From positions 1 to 40,587 of the forward strand of contig JAGROY010000117.1 of assembly GCA_020439995.1 (NCBI GenBank): a DNA stretch of 40,587 bases, in the 5' to 3' direction. How positions within the stretch are numbered: the first letter of the stretch is position 1; the number at the start of each line of letters is the position of its first letter. A model generated the notes under the pieces. That model saw only the letters and a program-made list of their open reading frames with translations. It searched no databases and had not been told where the DNA came from. A program made the translations under genes and the position numbers. This document shows, piece by piece, positions 15,506 through 25,211 of the stretch. The stretch is from Verrucomicrobiia bacterium. Lineage in GTDB: Bacteria > Verrucomicrobiota > Verrucomicrobiia > Verrucomicrobiales > DEV007.

Positions 15506-17281
15506 CTATTCTGTCCCCCGGCCCATGTTCCAGATTTCGTACATCTCTTCGGCGGACGGAATTTCCTTTGGCCTCACAATGCGGAAGCCGAGCCAGCGAG
15601 CGTCGGTGTGATACCAGATGCTCTTGGGCAACTGGGGATCCTGACGTTTCCAGCTCGCTGAGGATGCGATCCGGATAGCGGAACGCATTGCTTCAGGATC
15701 GCTGTTCCAGTTGCCGCCTCGTACTACGCGGGGGTAGAGCGATTTTGGCCGCTGCCAGGCCAGGCCCTCAATGGAGTTCAAAGTGGCATAGCTGTCCGGG
15801 ATGTAGGCATCCAGGCACCACTCAGAAACGTTTCCGTGCATGTCATACAGTCCCCACGGATTTGGCTTTTTCGTCCCCACCTTCATGTATTGGTTTTCGC
15901 CCGTGTCGTCACTGATGCTATTGTCATAATAAACGGCATAGTCGCCGATGTTCGCTGGGTCGTCTCCGAACGAGTAAGCTGTCGTGGTTCCTGCCCGGCA
16001 GGCGTACTCCCACTCCGCCTCTGTGGGCAGTCGGTAAAAGTGTCCAGTCTGGGCGCTGAGCCACTGGCAGTATTTGTTGGCTGCGTGCTGGGTCATGCTG
16101 ATGGCTGGATACCCTCTGGTTCCCATGCCAAAGCTCATCTCCATGTAAGGTGTGGTTGGCTGACTCACGGCATCGACAATGTTGCCTGTTGCCTGATCGT
16201 AGTCTTTACGGGAGCCGTCTTTGTAGCGGTCGACTTGGGTGACCATGAAGGGGTTGTATTCGTCCCAGGTAACTTCGTGTTTGCCCATCCAGAAAGGGGC
16301 GATTTTCACTTTCACCTGCGGGCCTTCATCGTCTTTGCGATTGGGCTCTGAGTCGGGGCTGCCGATGGTAAATTCCCCACCTTTGATCGCAACCATGTTA
16401 AATGGGGCTCCAGTTTGAGGCACCGTTGCTGCGTAGTTGGCCATTTCATCGGTCTGACTGTCCTTTGCTGTTTCAGTGATGAAGGCGTGAATCTTTTGCA
16501 CCAACTCCAAGCTGTCAGGCGAGGTGTTGCCGTCCACTTTGACCTGCTGCTTCAACTCGATTCCTTCTGGCCAGGGCGCACCTTGCAGCACCCAGAGTCT
16601 CAGTTTTTCGGTGATGGATTTCTCCAGGGGGCCACCCTTCTTGGCAGGAGGCATGAGGTCGTCATCGTCCTTATCAAGAGTGGTCAGAAAATAAATAGCA
16701 CTCTTCTCGGGCTCAAATGGGATGATCGATGGGGCATTTTCACCACTGGTAAATGCCATTTCGCGTGTCGTCATGTCGAAGTCTCCCTCGGCTTTACCTG
16801 CCTTGTGGCAAGCGACACAATGTTCTTCAAGGATCGGCTGAATATCGCGAACGAACATCATGCGTGGCTGTTTCTCCAGCTTGATCGACTCAGGCCATTC
16901 GGCACCTTCCGAGATCCAATTGCCGATGACATCGATCTGGCTCTGGGCGAGAAACTGGCCTTTGGGAGGCATCGACATGTCATCGTCCTCGGGCAGCGTG
17001 GTAGAAACGTAGAGCGGACTTTCTTCAGGCTTCTCGGGGACGATTGCCGGCCCGTTTTCACCACCGATGAGCGCATTAGCCAAGGTGTCCATGATCAATT
17101 CTCCTTCAGCCTCATCTTCGTCGTGACAGCGGATGCAGGCACTTTCCAGAATCGGTTTCACCTGTTTCTCAAAGCTAATCTTACCAGTGCCATCCTGAGC
17201 ATGCGCAGGAATCATCGCTGCGAGCAGGGGGAAAGACATGATGGGAAGGATATGGGAAATTCGAATCATCGTGGAAAACAT
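15506..17281 (-). CDS. SUMF1-domain protein with two planctomycete-type cytochrome c motifs
   Basis: Exported multidomain protein of 591 residues from the ATG at 17281; a second ATG at 17269 is equally plausible. A signal peptide (ILPIMSFPLLAAMIPAHAQ) precedes two PSCyt1-like cytochrome modules with heme-binding CIRCH (C49-C52-H53) and CVACH (C155-C158-H159). Each is followed by an MPP segment (DDDMSMPPKG, DDDLMPPAKK) that may supply the axial ligand. From about residue 295 there is a formylglycine-generating-enzyme/SUMF1 fold: MVAIKGGEFTIGSP, HEVTWDEY, RLPTEAEWEYACRAGTTTAY, GLYDMHGNVSEWC, RVVRGGNWNSD and LGFRIVR. The two active-site cysteines expected shortly before LGFR are absent, so it probably does not make formylglycine. 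The role is likely periplasmic and redox-linked. Confidence 0.87.
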   Translation of the reverse strand: MFSTMIRISHILPIMSFPLLAAMIPAHAQDGTGKISFEKQVKPILESACIRCHDEDEAEGELIMDTLANALIGGENGPAIVPEKPEESPLYVSTTLPEDDDMSMPPKGQFLAQSQIDVIGNWISEGAEWPESIKLEKQPRMMFVRDIQPILEEHCVACHKAGKAEGDFDMTTREMAFTSGENAPSIIPFEPEKSAIYFLTTLDKDDDDLMPPAKKGGPLEKSITEKLRLWVLQGAPWPEGIELKQQVKVDGNTSPDSLELVQKIHAFITETAKDSQTDEMANYAATVPQTGAPFNMVAIKGGEFTIGSPDSEPNRKDDEGPQVKVKIAPFWMGKHEVTWDEYNPFMVTQVDRYKDGSRKDYDQATGNIVDAVSQPTTPYMEMSFGMGTRGYPAISMTQHAANKYCQWLSAQTGHFYRLPTEAEWEYACRAGTTTAYSFGDDPANIGDYAVYYDNSISDDTGENQYMKVGTKKPNPWGLYDMHGNVSEWCLDAYIPDSYATLNSIEGLAWQRPKSLYPRVVRGGNWNSDPEAMRSAIRIASSASWKRQDPQLPKSIWYHTDARWLGFRIVRPKEIPSAEEMYEIWNMGRGTE

Positions 17282-17421
17282 ATGTATAGAGTTCGCGCTC
17301 TGTCCAGACACAATAGGGCTTCAGTCTCAATGCTGGACTGTTTTGGACATGCTGGGACAGTCGTCTTCTTTCTACGTCAGGGTGTTAAATCGAGTTGCAG
17401 GCCCCGATTTCGCCCCTTTTC

Positions 17422-20400
17422 CTACTGCCGCTGAGTCATCTTGAGCCGCATGTAAACTTCCGTGGCATCAGGCAGAGCACTTTGGTAAGTGACCTCTGAC
17501 CGCCCCGCTCCTGTGGGAATTTCCTCGACGAGTGATACCATGTCGCCACCTCCCCAGTCTTGAAGGTTGGTGGAAATTTCGACTGTGAAAATGACATCGC
17601 CCGCAGACGTATTCTTCGGAAATGTCATGCGCAAGTCGCCCCCTCCGTCGACCCCGACCCGAACGACGCCGGGGCCGGATGCACTGTCGGAATCCAGTGT
17701 TCCCAATGCGTACTCCGCAAATGCGGTGAGACCATCGTTGTCATCGTCAGCATTCGGATCACCGACAAATGTTGTCGTATCCTCCCCAGCCCCTGGAGTT
17801 CCACCCGAAACGCCAGTGGTCCAGCTGGCAGCAAGGGCGTGATCGGGTGCGCTCGATGGCGAAACCAGCACAAGACTGAATCCATCCCCATCGGCAGCTT
17901 CGGGCCATGGCGCTTTATCATTGTAAGTGAACTCTTTGATCGGCGTTCCATCGATCCCAAGAATGAGAATTCGCTCGCCACTGTTGGAGAGATTGGACTC
18001 CGCCTGAAACTGACCAGCCACTACACCTGCCAGTCCTGCACCGTAGCGCATCTGGAACGCAGCCATGTCGCTAACAACAACAGTGCGAGCACCCGCTGCC
18101 AGCAGCAATCCACCAGGGAATGAGAACGACGCTCCAGCATCGAAGGCGACTCCCGATAGATCGATGGTAGAATCGCTTATATTGACGAATTCAATGAACT
18201 CGAATTGATCCTGATCCGTAAATCCGGCGGCGATTTCTGCATCCGTGGGATCGGAGGGATGGTACATGATCTCCGACACCATGAGATTTGCTGCGGTCGC
18301 AGGCGTGGTGCCCACCGCATAGGACTGCACGACTGGCGCCCCCCAGAAGTCGCCGTTTTTTACGCGCGCTGTGATCGTCTGACTTTCGTTCAAGACGAGC
18401 GGATTTGGCACCACGGTCTCGTTCACATCCAGCCCTGCGCGGATGACAAAATCTGATCCCCCTACACTTGAGTTCATCGCATGGATCGCGAGCACATTAG
18501 TACCGTTGCGGAGGGCGGACTTGTGCTCGGAGATGTCGATCTGCAGGCCGGCCACAACGTCATTGTCAGAATCCGAGCCAGTGGCCTGGCTGTCCCAGGC
18601 GATGGGAGTTGGAGCGTTCGATGAAGCCACTTCCACACCGTTGATGTAGGCGACAAAGCCGTCGTCCGCGTTAACATTGAGCGTGAGGCTATTCACCGCA
18701 TCTGCGTTGTTGAAGTCGAACTCCCAGCGGAAGTAGGCACCAGCATTGATATTGCGCAGTTGATCCGAAATGTCGGTCTTAATGATGGCTTCCAATGTTC
18801 CACCAGCGGTTTCCCAGCCGACTCCAGTGGGAGCCTGCGTCCACGTTGAGCCGTTAAAGTCGGCCTGGGTCCAGGCAAGACCAAGTGAGCCATCGGTGGG
18901 AATGAAGTAGCCCACAGGAGCATCAATCGGAAGCAGTGTTGAGTCGATCGCGCCGCCCTCGAACATTGTCGCGGTCGAAGACGGCTCGCCTCCTGGAGCA
19001 CGTGGATCACTTCCATCCGTCGTGTAGTAAGCAGTTCCTTCGCCGAAGTTGAATGCGAGAGTGGTGCCGACCGGCACACTTCCCCCCGGTTTGCTGAACA
19101 CTGGCTCATCTGGGAATTGAGCATCAATCCATTCGGCACGGGCCTTTAGCCACCCTTTCATATGGGTGACTTCACCGGTCCAAGTCTTGTCGCCACCATC
19201 GTAGGTGCCGCCATTCCCCCGCTGGTTCCAGCGATCTAGGTCCCGATCGTGAGCCGTTGGCAACGCAGGATCGCTACCAGAAGGAACATCAAGCGGATCT
19301 GCATACTTATGTACTGTGGCGTTGATGTTCTCGATGGAAAGTACGGTCTTCCGCAGGCTGAACCAGCGGTCGATCCAGAGCTGCATGATGTCGGGGCGGG
19401 AACTTTGGGCGGTGGGCGGGCCCTGTGTGTTGCGGGTGTAGCCCATCACTTTTCCGTAGTAGGGATAGCGACTGTCGTACCAGGTCATACTTGAGTCACC
19501 GGTTCCATTCCATCCGCGATCGGGAAATGCATCCCTGCCGTCGTCCGAGCCCATATTTCGGTCGAAGTCCCAGATAGGGCCACCTTGAAGCTTGCCATTC
19601 CTTGGTTTGTGCAGCCATGCACTGAGACGCCCCCAGTCCACGTTCATTGCAAAATTGTTGAGCAGGATGTGGTCGATGAATGAACCGACATCCAAGTAGT
19701 CCGAGAAGTGCAATCCGGTCTCCGGGTTGATTCCGTCGGCTTCGTTGAGCGCGTCGTCAGTCTCCTCCAGATACTTGATCAGCCACGCCGATTCCGCTCG
19801 GTTGATGTAGAAATCGTCAGGACGGTTGCGGTCGACGGCACCACTGGGATAGACGTATACGAATGATCCCATTCCAGGCACGTTGAAGGTTGGACTCCCG
19901 CGGTCACGTTTGAAGATATACCCGCCGGAAATCTCCGCATCAAACGGCGCGTCATCGCCCTGCTGCATGATGGTAGGATTCAGGCTGTCCACATCAATGC
20001 GGCTACTGCCCCGATCCAGACGCTCGCCCAAAGTGTAGACGCCAAAGTAGTCACGTCCGCCGATGTCGCCGCTGAGGTTGTTGTAGACTTCGACATGCTT
20101 GGTGCGAGCTGCGTACCGGCCCATCTGACGGCTAATGTCGTAGATGAATGGGTTCCTGATGAGCGCGCGATCAAACTGATAGAAGGAACCAAGAATCCAG
20201 TCGTTGTCCGCGCCGAACCCAAGTGGTTCAATGTTCCGCTCTTCCCAGTCCTTCTCAGTCCAGGCCTCGACGGAGAAGTGATTCTTCGGCCAGCCGCCGG
20301 AACTTGAGCCGCGCTTGCGAACTCCCACGCGAGTGACCAGATCGGGCGGATTGAGCATTGATGAACGCAAGGTGCCGTTGCCGTCACCGATGTCCTTGGG

Positions 20401-21873
20401 TTCAAATATTGCCATCATCATGGCAAGTCTCTGAGTGCCGCCAGCCGCCGGGATCGTCCTGCCGCCAAAGGTATCGATCAGGACGATCGGAAGATTTGAG
20501 GTGAATGCTGCAGCATCGTCCTCAAGCTTGAAATAAGCCTCCGTTTGGATCGGTCCGGCGAGAGCCCCCGGAAGGTAGGCACGTGCGCGAAGCTTGGTGT
20601 TTTCGGCAAATGTGAGCGGCCCTGAATATTCCGGCGACTCGGCCCCGATTTCATCAGTAGGTTCTGTCCCGTCTGTCGTATACCTGATGGTTGCCTCTGG
20701 GTTGTCGCTGGTTATCGAGACCACCACCGATCCGGTGGTGAATGTCTTCGTGGGAGTATCAATCGTCACGTAAGCTGGTGCCAGTTTTCCGGTACCATTA
20801 GGAGTGCCTGGAGTCGGAGTTTCGAAGAATGCCTCCACTTCGCCACCCGCAGCACTGTCTTTCATTTCCATGGTGAGCTTCGGCAGCAGCAGCAGGTCGG
20901 ATCCTCCAGCGCTCGAATTCATCACTTGAAATGACAGAATGTTTGTGCCAGCAACCAGCTTGCCCGTGAAGTCAATCTCGTAGGTGTCAGCGACCAGGGC
21001 CTCGGAGTCGTTATGTGAGCCCGTCGCTGAGGAATCCCACTCCAGAGGGCTTGGTGCATTTTCCGAAAGAATCTGATTCCCGTTCAAGTAACCGACCACA
21101 CCGTCTTCCCAGTTCAGGTCGAGCACCATGCGCAGGACATCGCCAGGATTTGCAATCATGACGGGAACCCTCACGTAAATCGAAGCATTCACACTGCGTG
21201 CTGCCGCTTCCAGATTGCCGCCTTCACCCAGAAGATCCAGATAGGGCTGAGTGGTGTCCCATCCGAAAGCGAGTCCGGCGGTGGTCCACGCAGAGTCGTC
21301 GTACTCCGGCGTTCTCCAGTCAGCCGCACCAGGGTCGGTCACTGCAACAAAGTATTTGGCGGTGGTGCCTTTATCCACTGGTACGGAGACGATGGACGCT
21401 CCGACGGTGCCCATCCCGTAGGAAATGTCCTTGAACTGGGCAGGGGGCGTGTAGGATGACGCGATCGTGGTGCCATCTGGCTCAACGAGTGCTACAAACT
21501 CTCCTTCGGCTTGCAGGGTGAAGTTCGTGTGCAGATTTCCTGTGGGATTCACCCGATCCTTGTTCGACGCGAACACGATCAGGTAGCCATTGGGAGGCAA
21601 CTTCACTGCCGGAAATGTCCATTTTGTCAGGTTTTCTGGATTGTCGGTCAGGTACCAGCCTTCCAGGGAAATCTCGGTTCCTTCAGTATTCTCAATCTCG
21701 ATCCAATCCTCTGAGTCCCCGTCCTCATCCGCCACAGAATACACAGGGTGCGCGTTCTGTGCCATGAATTCGGAAATTCGAGGGGCAGCTTCACAGATAG
21801 GAAGGTGCGAGGCAAATGCCAGCGCGGCGATGAGCAGGGGAAGGTGGTGGGGCAGGTTGAAGGGGCAACGCAT
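17422..21873 (-). CDS. giant secreted CotH-kinase/lamin-tail protein (1483 aa)
   Basis: Very large exported protein. Order: signal peptide (LPLLIAALAFASHLPICEA); lamin-tail domain about 30-140 (EDWIEIENTEGTEISLEGWY, TNFTLQAEGEFVALVEPDG); a beta-sandwich module about 165-340 with DWRTPEYDDSAWTTAGLAFG; a chitobiase/FN3-associated segment (ATIRYTTDGTEPT); a CotH region about 460-850 with RVGVRKRGSSSGG, DYFGVYTLGERLDRG and GGPIWDFDRNMGSDDG. A second chitobiase-like motif (TAYYTTDGSDPRAPGG) and a second sandwich follow, then a second lamin-tail domain from about 1240 (DQFEFIEFVNISDSTIDLSG). The C-terminus has an Asp-rich DDDNDGLTAFAEYALGTLD motif, common near the C-terminus of verrucomicrobial secreted proteins. 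CotH of Bacillus spores is a protein kinase; the role here is unknown, probably cell surface. Confidence 0.87.
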   Translation of the reverse strand: MRCPFNLPHHLPLLIAALAFASHLPICEAAPRISEFMAQNAHPVYSVADEDGDSEDWIEIENTEGTEISLEGWYLTDNPENLTKWTFPAVKLPPNGYLIVFASNKDRVNPTGNLHTNFTLQAEGEFVALVEPDGTTIASSYTPPAQFKDISYGMGTVGASIVSVPVDKGTTAKYFVAVTDPGAADWRTPEYDDSAWTTAGLAFGWDTTQPYLDLLGEGGNLEAAARSVNASIYVRVPVMIANPGDVLRMVLDLNWEDGVVGYLNGNQILSENAPSPLEWDSSATGSHNDSEALVADTYEIDFTGKLVAGTNILSFQVMNSSAGGSDLLLLPKLTMEMKDSAAGGEVEAFFETPTPGTPNGTGKLAPAYVTIDTPTKTFTTGSVVVSITSDNPEATIRYTTDGTEPTDEIGAESPEYSGPLTFAENTKLRARAYLPGALAGPIQTEAYFKLEDDAAAFTSNLPIVLIDTFGGRTIPAAGGTQRLAMMMAIFEPKDIGDGNGTLRSSMLNPPDLVTRVGVRKRGSSSGGWPKNHFSVEAWTEKDWEERNIEPLGFGADNDWILGSFYQFDRALIRNPFIYDISRQMGRYAARTKHVEVYNNLSGDIGGRDYFGVYTLGERLDRGSSRIDVDSLNPTIMQQGDDAPFDAEISGGYIFKRDRGSPTFNVPGMGSFVYVYPSGAVDRNRPDDFYINRAESAWLIKYLEETDDALNEADGINPETGLHFSDYLDVGSFIDHILLNNFAMNVDWGRLSAWLHKPRNGKLQGGPIWDFDRNMGSDDGRDAFPDRGWNGTGDSSMTWYDSRYPYYGKVMGYTRNTQGPPTAQSSRPDIMQLWIDRWFSLRKTVLSIENINATVHKYADPLDVPSGSDPALPTAHDRDLDRWNQRGNGGTYDGGDKTWTGEVTHMKGWLKARAEWIDAQFPDEPVFSKPGGSVPVGTTLAFNFGEGTAYYTTDGSDPRAPGGEPSSTATMFEGGAIDSTLLPIDAPVGYFIPTDGSLGLAWTQADFNGSTWTQAPTGVGWETAGGTLEAIIKTDISDQLRNINAGAYFRWEFDFNNADAVNSLTLNVNADDGFVAYINGVEVASSNAPTPIAWDSQATGSDSDNDVVAGLQIDISEHKSALRNGTNVLAIHAMNSSVGGSDFVIRAGLDVNETVVPNPLVLNESQTITARVKNGDFWGAPVVQSYAVGTTPATAANLMVSEIMYHPSDPTDAEIAAGFTDQDQFEFIEFVNISDSTIDLSGVAFDAGASFSFPGGLLLAAGARTVVVSDMAAFQMRYGAGLAGVVAGQFQAESNLSNSGERILILGIDGTPIKEFTYNDKAPWPEAADGDGFSLVLVSPSSAPDHALAASWTTGVSGGTPGAGEDTTTFVGDPNADDDNDGLTAFAEYALGTLDSDSASGPGVVRVGVDGGGDLRMTFPKNTSAGDVIFTVEISTNLQDWGGGDMVSLVEEIPTGAGRSEVTYQSALPDATEVYMRLKMTQRQ

Positions 21874-22066
21874 GCTTTTACTTAGTCAATTTCAAGGCTG
21901 ATCGGCAATCGTCTTTTTCCGTATTGTGAAGAAAATGTAAAATTTCCGGTATTGTTTCATCGAGGTCTCATTTTGAGCCTGCCCGGAGGAGGCGGCGCAT
22001 CGGTCCGTTATCGAGCGACTCTTGGTAAACTTGACTGAGCAGGAGCTGTGGCGTTGAGTTAGGATA
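21874..22066. promoter_or_regulatory. divergent intergenic region
   Basis: These 193 bases separate the minus-strand CotH gene from the plus-strand PSD1 gene, so they should hold both promoters. I cannot identify a convincing pair of boxes. A TTGACT lies upstream of the plus-strand gene, but no TATAAT-like box is spaced properly. An A/T-rich patch (gtgaagaaaatgtaaaattt) is closer to the CotH start. Function is inferred from gene orientation only. Confidence 0.35.
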
Positions 22067-25000
22067 ATGTTTAACCCCGAACGACGGACTCAATTCCTGC
22101 TTGTAATCGTTGGCCTTCTAGTCGTCGTCCCCACGAACGCCGAAGTACAATACAATCGTGATGTCAGACCGGTCTTATCGGATCGCTGCTTCCAATGTCA
22201 CGGCCCAGATTCAGGAAAACGTAAAGCAGGCCTTCGGCTCGATGTGGCATCGGATGCCTATGCGAATCTCGCAGCTCCCGACGAAGCCCCCCGCCGGGCG
22301 ATTGTCCCCGGCGAACCGCAGCAGAGTGAGTTGCTTAAACGCGTCTACTCCCATGACCCGGATAAGCTGATGCCTCCGCCTGAGTCGAAGATCGCACTCA
22401 CAGAACCACAAAAGCAGATCCTGCACCAGTGGATCGCTGAGGGTGCCGAATATCAACCCCACTGGTCGTTCATTCCTTTGAAACCAGTAGCCGTTCCGAA
22501 AGAACTCGCCGCTGATGCCTGGTGCCGGAACGATGTCGACCGGCTGGTTCTGGCAAAACTTCGCGAAACCCCCGGGCTCAATCCGGCACCCGAGGCGAGC
22601 CGCGAAGTCCTCGTGCGTCGCCTCTATTTTGATCTCACCGGTCTCCCGCCCACGCCGGAAGAGGTCGATCGTTTCCTCAATGAAAAATCGCCACTCGCCT
22701 ATGAGGAGCTAGTGGAAGAATTGCTCAAGAGCCCGCGCTACGGTGAGCGGATGGCGACTGACTGGCTCGACGTCGCGCGCTACGCTGACAGCTATGGCTA
22801 TCAGGTGGATCGCGATCGCACGGTATGGCGCTGGCGTGACTGGGTGATCAACGCATTCAACAACAACAAGCCATACGATCAATTTATCACCGAGCAACTC
22901 GCCGGCGATCTTTTGCCGAACCCAACCGATGAACAGGTGCTCGCGACCACCTTCAACCGGCTTCATCAGCAGAAAGTGGAAGGAGGCAGTGTGCCGGAAG
23001 AATTCAGGGTGGAGTACGTCGCAGACCGGACGCATACCTTTGGTACAGCATTCCTGGGGTTAACGTTAGAGTGTTCGCGGTGTCACGATCACAAGTTCGA
23101 TCCGGTAACCCAGAAGGAATATTACCAGCTCACGGCGTTCTTCGCGAACATCGATGAGGCTGGCCTTTACTCCTATTTTACCGATTCGATTCCGACACCG
23201 GTGCTGGCCATCCGCAATGGAGCGGCAAAGGAAAAGGCGGCAGCGCTGGAGGCTGCAGTAGCCGGAGAGGAACGTGCGTTAGAACAGATCAAGACGGAGC
23301 AGCGCGACGCTTTCGAGCAGTGGAAGCAAGCACTCACGGCAGATGAACCTGTGGTAGAAGGCGAGTTGGCACGTTTCGAGTTTGAGGATGCCACGAACGG
23401 GCATCTGGCGAATCTCGCCAGGGAAGATCAACCCGCCAAAACCCCGGCGGCCAACGTCCTCATCGAAGGCCGACCGGGAAGAGGCAACGCCATTCAACTC
23501 ACCGGTGATGACGCGGTGACTCTACCCGTTGGAAATTTCCCGCGGCATCAGCCCTTCAGTGTTTCGTTATGGATGTGGGCACCTGACAAGGTGGAGCGGG
23601 AGGTGGTTTTTCATCGCTCCAGGGCATGGACAGACTCCGCCAGCCGTGGCTATGAGCTGCTCATTGAGGACGGCCGGCTCTCAGGGGCGCTGATCCACTA
23701 CTGGCCCGGCAACGCACTGCGTGTTCAAGCAACGGATGAGCTGCCCCTGCAGCAATGGGTGCACGTCACCTTTGCCTGGGATGGTTCCAGCCGCGCAGAG
23801 GGACTCACGCTTTATGTCGATGGTAGACCTGCTCAGGTGGAGATCGTGCGTGACAATCTTTACAAAAATATCACTGGCAGCGGCGGCGACAATATCACGA
23901 TCGGCGAGCGCTTCAGGGATCGCGGATTCAAAGGCGGGCGCATCGATGATTTTCGCGTGTTCGACCGGGAGCTGACAGCGCTGGAGGTGGCCCAGCTCTA
24001 CCAACCGAAGCCGGTGCCATCGATTGCGAAGGCAGATGATAGACTGGCTTACGATTACTATCTGGCAAAACACAACGAACCCTACCGGGCGCAGCTCGCA
24101 AAACTGCAAGAGGCACGAAAAGCACGAAATCAAGATCAGGACAGCGTGGAGGAAATCATGGCAATGCGTGAGAAGGCAGGTGCTCCTTTTGCTTATGTCC
24201 TCCAGCGCGGACACTACGAAGGCAGGTCGGAGAAAGTGGGTGCTGCTACGCCGGCATTTCTGCCACCGATGTCTCCCGGAGCGCCTGGGAACCGGCTTGG
24301 CCTGGCACAATGGCTGACCGACCGCAGCAATCCGTTGACCGCCCGTGTGACTGTGAACCGCTACTGGCAGATGCTGTTCGGGCGGGGGCTGGTCGGTACC
24401 ACCGAAGACTTTGGCAGCCAGGGAGAGTTGCCGGTTTTCAAAAACCTGCTGGACTGGCTGGCGCTGAATTTTATCGACTCCGGCTGGGATACCAAGGAGC
24501 TGCTGCGCACCATCGTTACTAGCTCCACTTACCGGCAGCAGAGTTTTGTGCCGGGCGAAATAATGACGTCCGATCCGGAAAACCGATTGCTCGCCCGCGG
24601 GCCGCGCTACCGGTTGCCCGCTGAGATGATCAGGGACAATGCCCTTGCTGCCAGTGGCCTGCTCGTTGAGCAAATGGGTGGCCCGCCCGTAAAGCCCTAC
24701 GATGTGGCGGAATCGTTCACTCCCAGCAGCCCGGACAGTGGCGACAAACTCTACCGGCGCAGCGTCTACACCTACTGGAAAATGTCTGGCGCAGCTCCGG
24801 TGATGATCGCGTTAGATGCCGCCAAGCGTGACGTGTGCACGGTCAGGCGCGAGCGCACCTCCAGTCCGCTCCAGTCCCTTGTGTTGCTCAATGATCCGCA
24901 AATGACGGAAGCTGGGCGCAAGCTTGCCGAGAATTGCATGAAGAAGCATGGCGACAAAATCGATGCCACCATCGACGAAATGTTTCTGCGCCTTACCTCA

Positions 25001-25210
25001 AAACGCCCCGACGCCCGGCAGGTGGCGGTGCTGCGCTGCCTCTACAGCGAGCAGCTGGCCTACTTCACTGCGAATCCGGCCAGTGCAGAGCAGTTTTTGA
25101 AAACTGGTGAGTCGCCACGAGATCAATCCCTGGCCGTCCCTGAGCTGGCTGCAACGGCAGTGCTGGCCAAGGCGCTGCTCAACTACGACGAATGTGTTAC
25201 CAAGCGATAA
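22067..25210 (+). CDS. PSCyt1-DUF1549-LamG-DUF1553 (PSD1) cytochrome protein
   Basis: Exported 1047-residue protein of the family typical of planctomycetes and verrucomicrobia. A signal peptide (FLLVIVGLLVVVPTNAE) precedes a PSCyt1 domain with heme motif C41-F-Q-C44-H45 and its later DPDKLMPPPES. DUF1549 follows at about 150-360 (FDLTGLPPTPEEVDRFL, YADSYGYQVDRDRTVWRWRD) and includes a second heme motif, ECSRCHDHKFDPVTQKEYY, near residue 334. A LamG/concanavalin-like insert occupies about 440-640 (QPFSVSLWMWAPD, LTLYVDGRPAQVE). DUF1553 follows (NPLTARVTVNRYWQMLFGRG, SSTYRQQS, LARGPRYRLPAEMIRD). It pairs with a DUF1501 gene one base downstream, the standard partnership. A role in periplasmic polymer breakdown or electron transfer is suspected but unproven. 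Confidence 0.93.
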   Translation: MFNPERRTQFLLVIVGLLVVVPTNAEVQYNRDVRPVLSDRCFQCHGPDSGKRKAGLRLDVASDAYANLAAPDEAPRRAIVPGEPQQSELLKRVYSHDPDKLMPPPESKIALTEPQKQILHQWIAEGAEYQPHWSFIPLKPVAVPKELAADAWCRNDVDRLVLAKLRETPGLNPAPEASREVLVRRLYFDLTGLPPTPEEVDRFLNEKSPLAYEELVEELLKSPRYGERMATDWLDVARYADSYGYQVDRDRTVWRWRDWVINAFNNNKPYDQFITEQLAGDLLPNPTDEQVLATTFNRLHQQKVEGGSVPEEFRVEYVADRTHTFGTAFLGLTLECSRCHDHKFDPVTQKEYYQLTAFFANIDEAGLYSYFTDSIPTPVLAIRNGAAKEKAAALEAAVAGEERALEQIKTEQRDAFEQWKQALTADEPVVEGELARFEFEDATNGHLANLAREDQPAKTPAANVLIEGRPGRGNAIQLTGDDAVTLPVGNFPRHQPFSVSLWMWAPDKVEREVVFHRSRAWTDSASRGYELLIEDGRLSGALIHYWPGNALRVQATDELPLQQWVHVTFAWDGSSRAEGLTLYVDGRPAQVEIVRDNLYKNITGSGGDNITIGERFRDRGFKGGRIDDFRVFDRELTALEVAQLYQPKPVPSIAKADDRLAYDYYLAKHNEPYRAQLAKLQEARKARNQDQDSVEEIMAMREKAGAPFAYVLQRGHYEGRSEKVGAATPAFLPPMSPGAPGNRLGLAQWLTDRSNPLTARVTVNRYWQMLFGRGLVGTTEDFGSQGELPVFKNLLDWLALNFIDSGWDTKELLRTIVTSSTYRQQSFVPGEIMTSDPENRLLARGPRYRLPAEMIRDNALAASGLLVEQMGGPPVKPYDVAESFTPSSPDSGDKLYRRSVYTYWKMSGAAPVMIALDAAKRDVCTVRRERTSSPLQSLVLLNDPQMTEAGRKLAENCMKKHGDKIDATIDEMFLRLTSKRPDARQVAVLRCLYSEQLAYFTANPASAEQFLKTGESPRDQSLAVPELAATAVLAKALLNYDECVTKR

Positions 25211-25211
25211 G

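Noticed and set aside
16415..17434. Long plus-strand open frame opposite the SUMF1 gene
   Set aside because: Antisense to a gene with clear heme and SUMF1 motifs; no domain or signal in its own translation.
22031..22060. Sigma-70 promoter for the PSD1 gene
   Set aside because: A TTGACT is present, but no -10-like sequence occurs at a proper distance before the ATG, so I do not call a promoter.
23681..24673. Long minus-strand open frame opposite the PSD1 gene
   Set aside because: Shadow of the LamG/DUF1553 coding region; its translation shows no recognisable domain.
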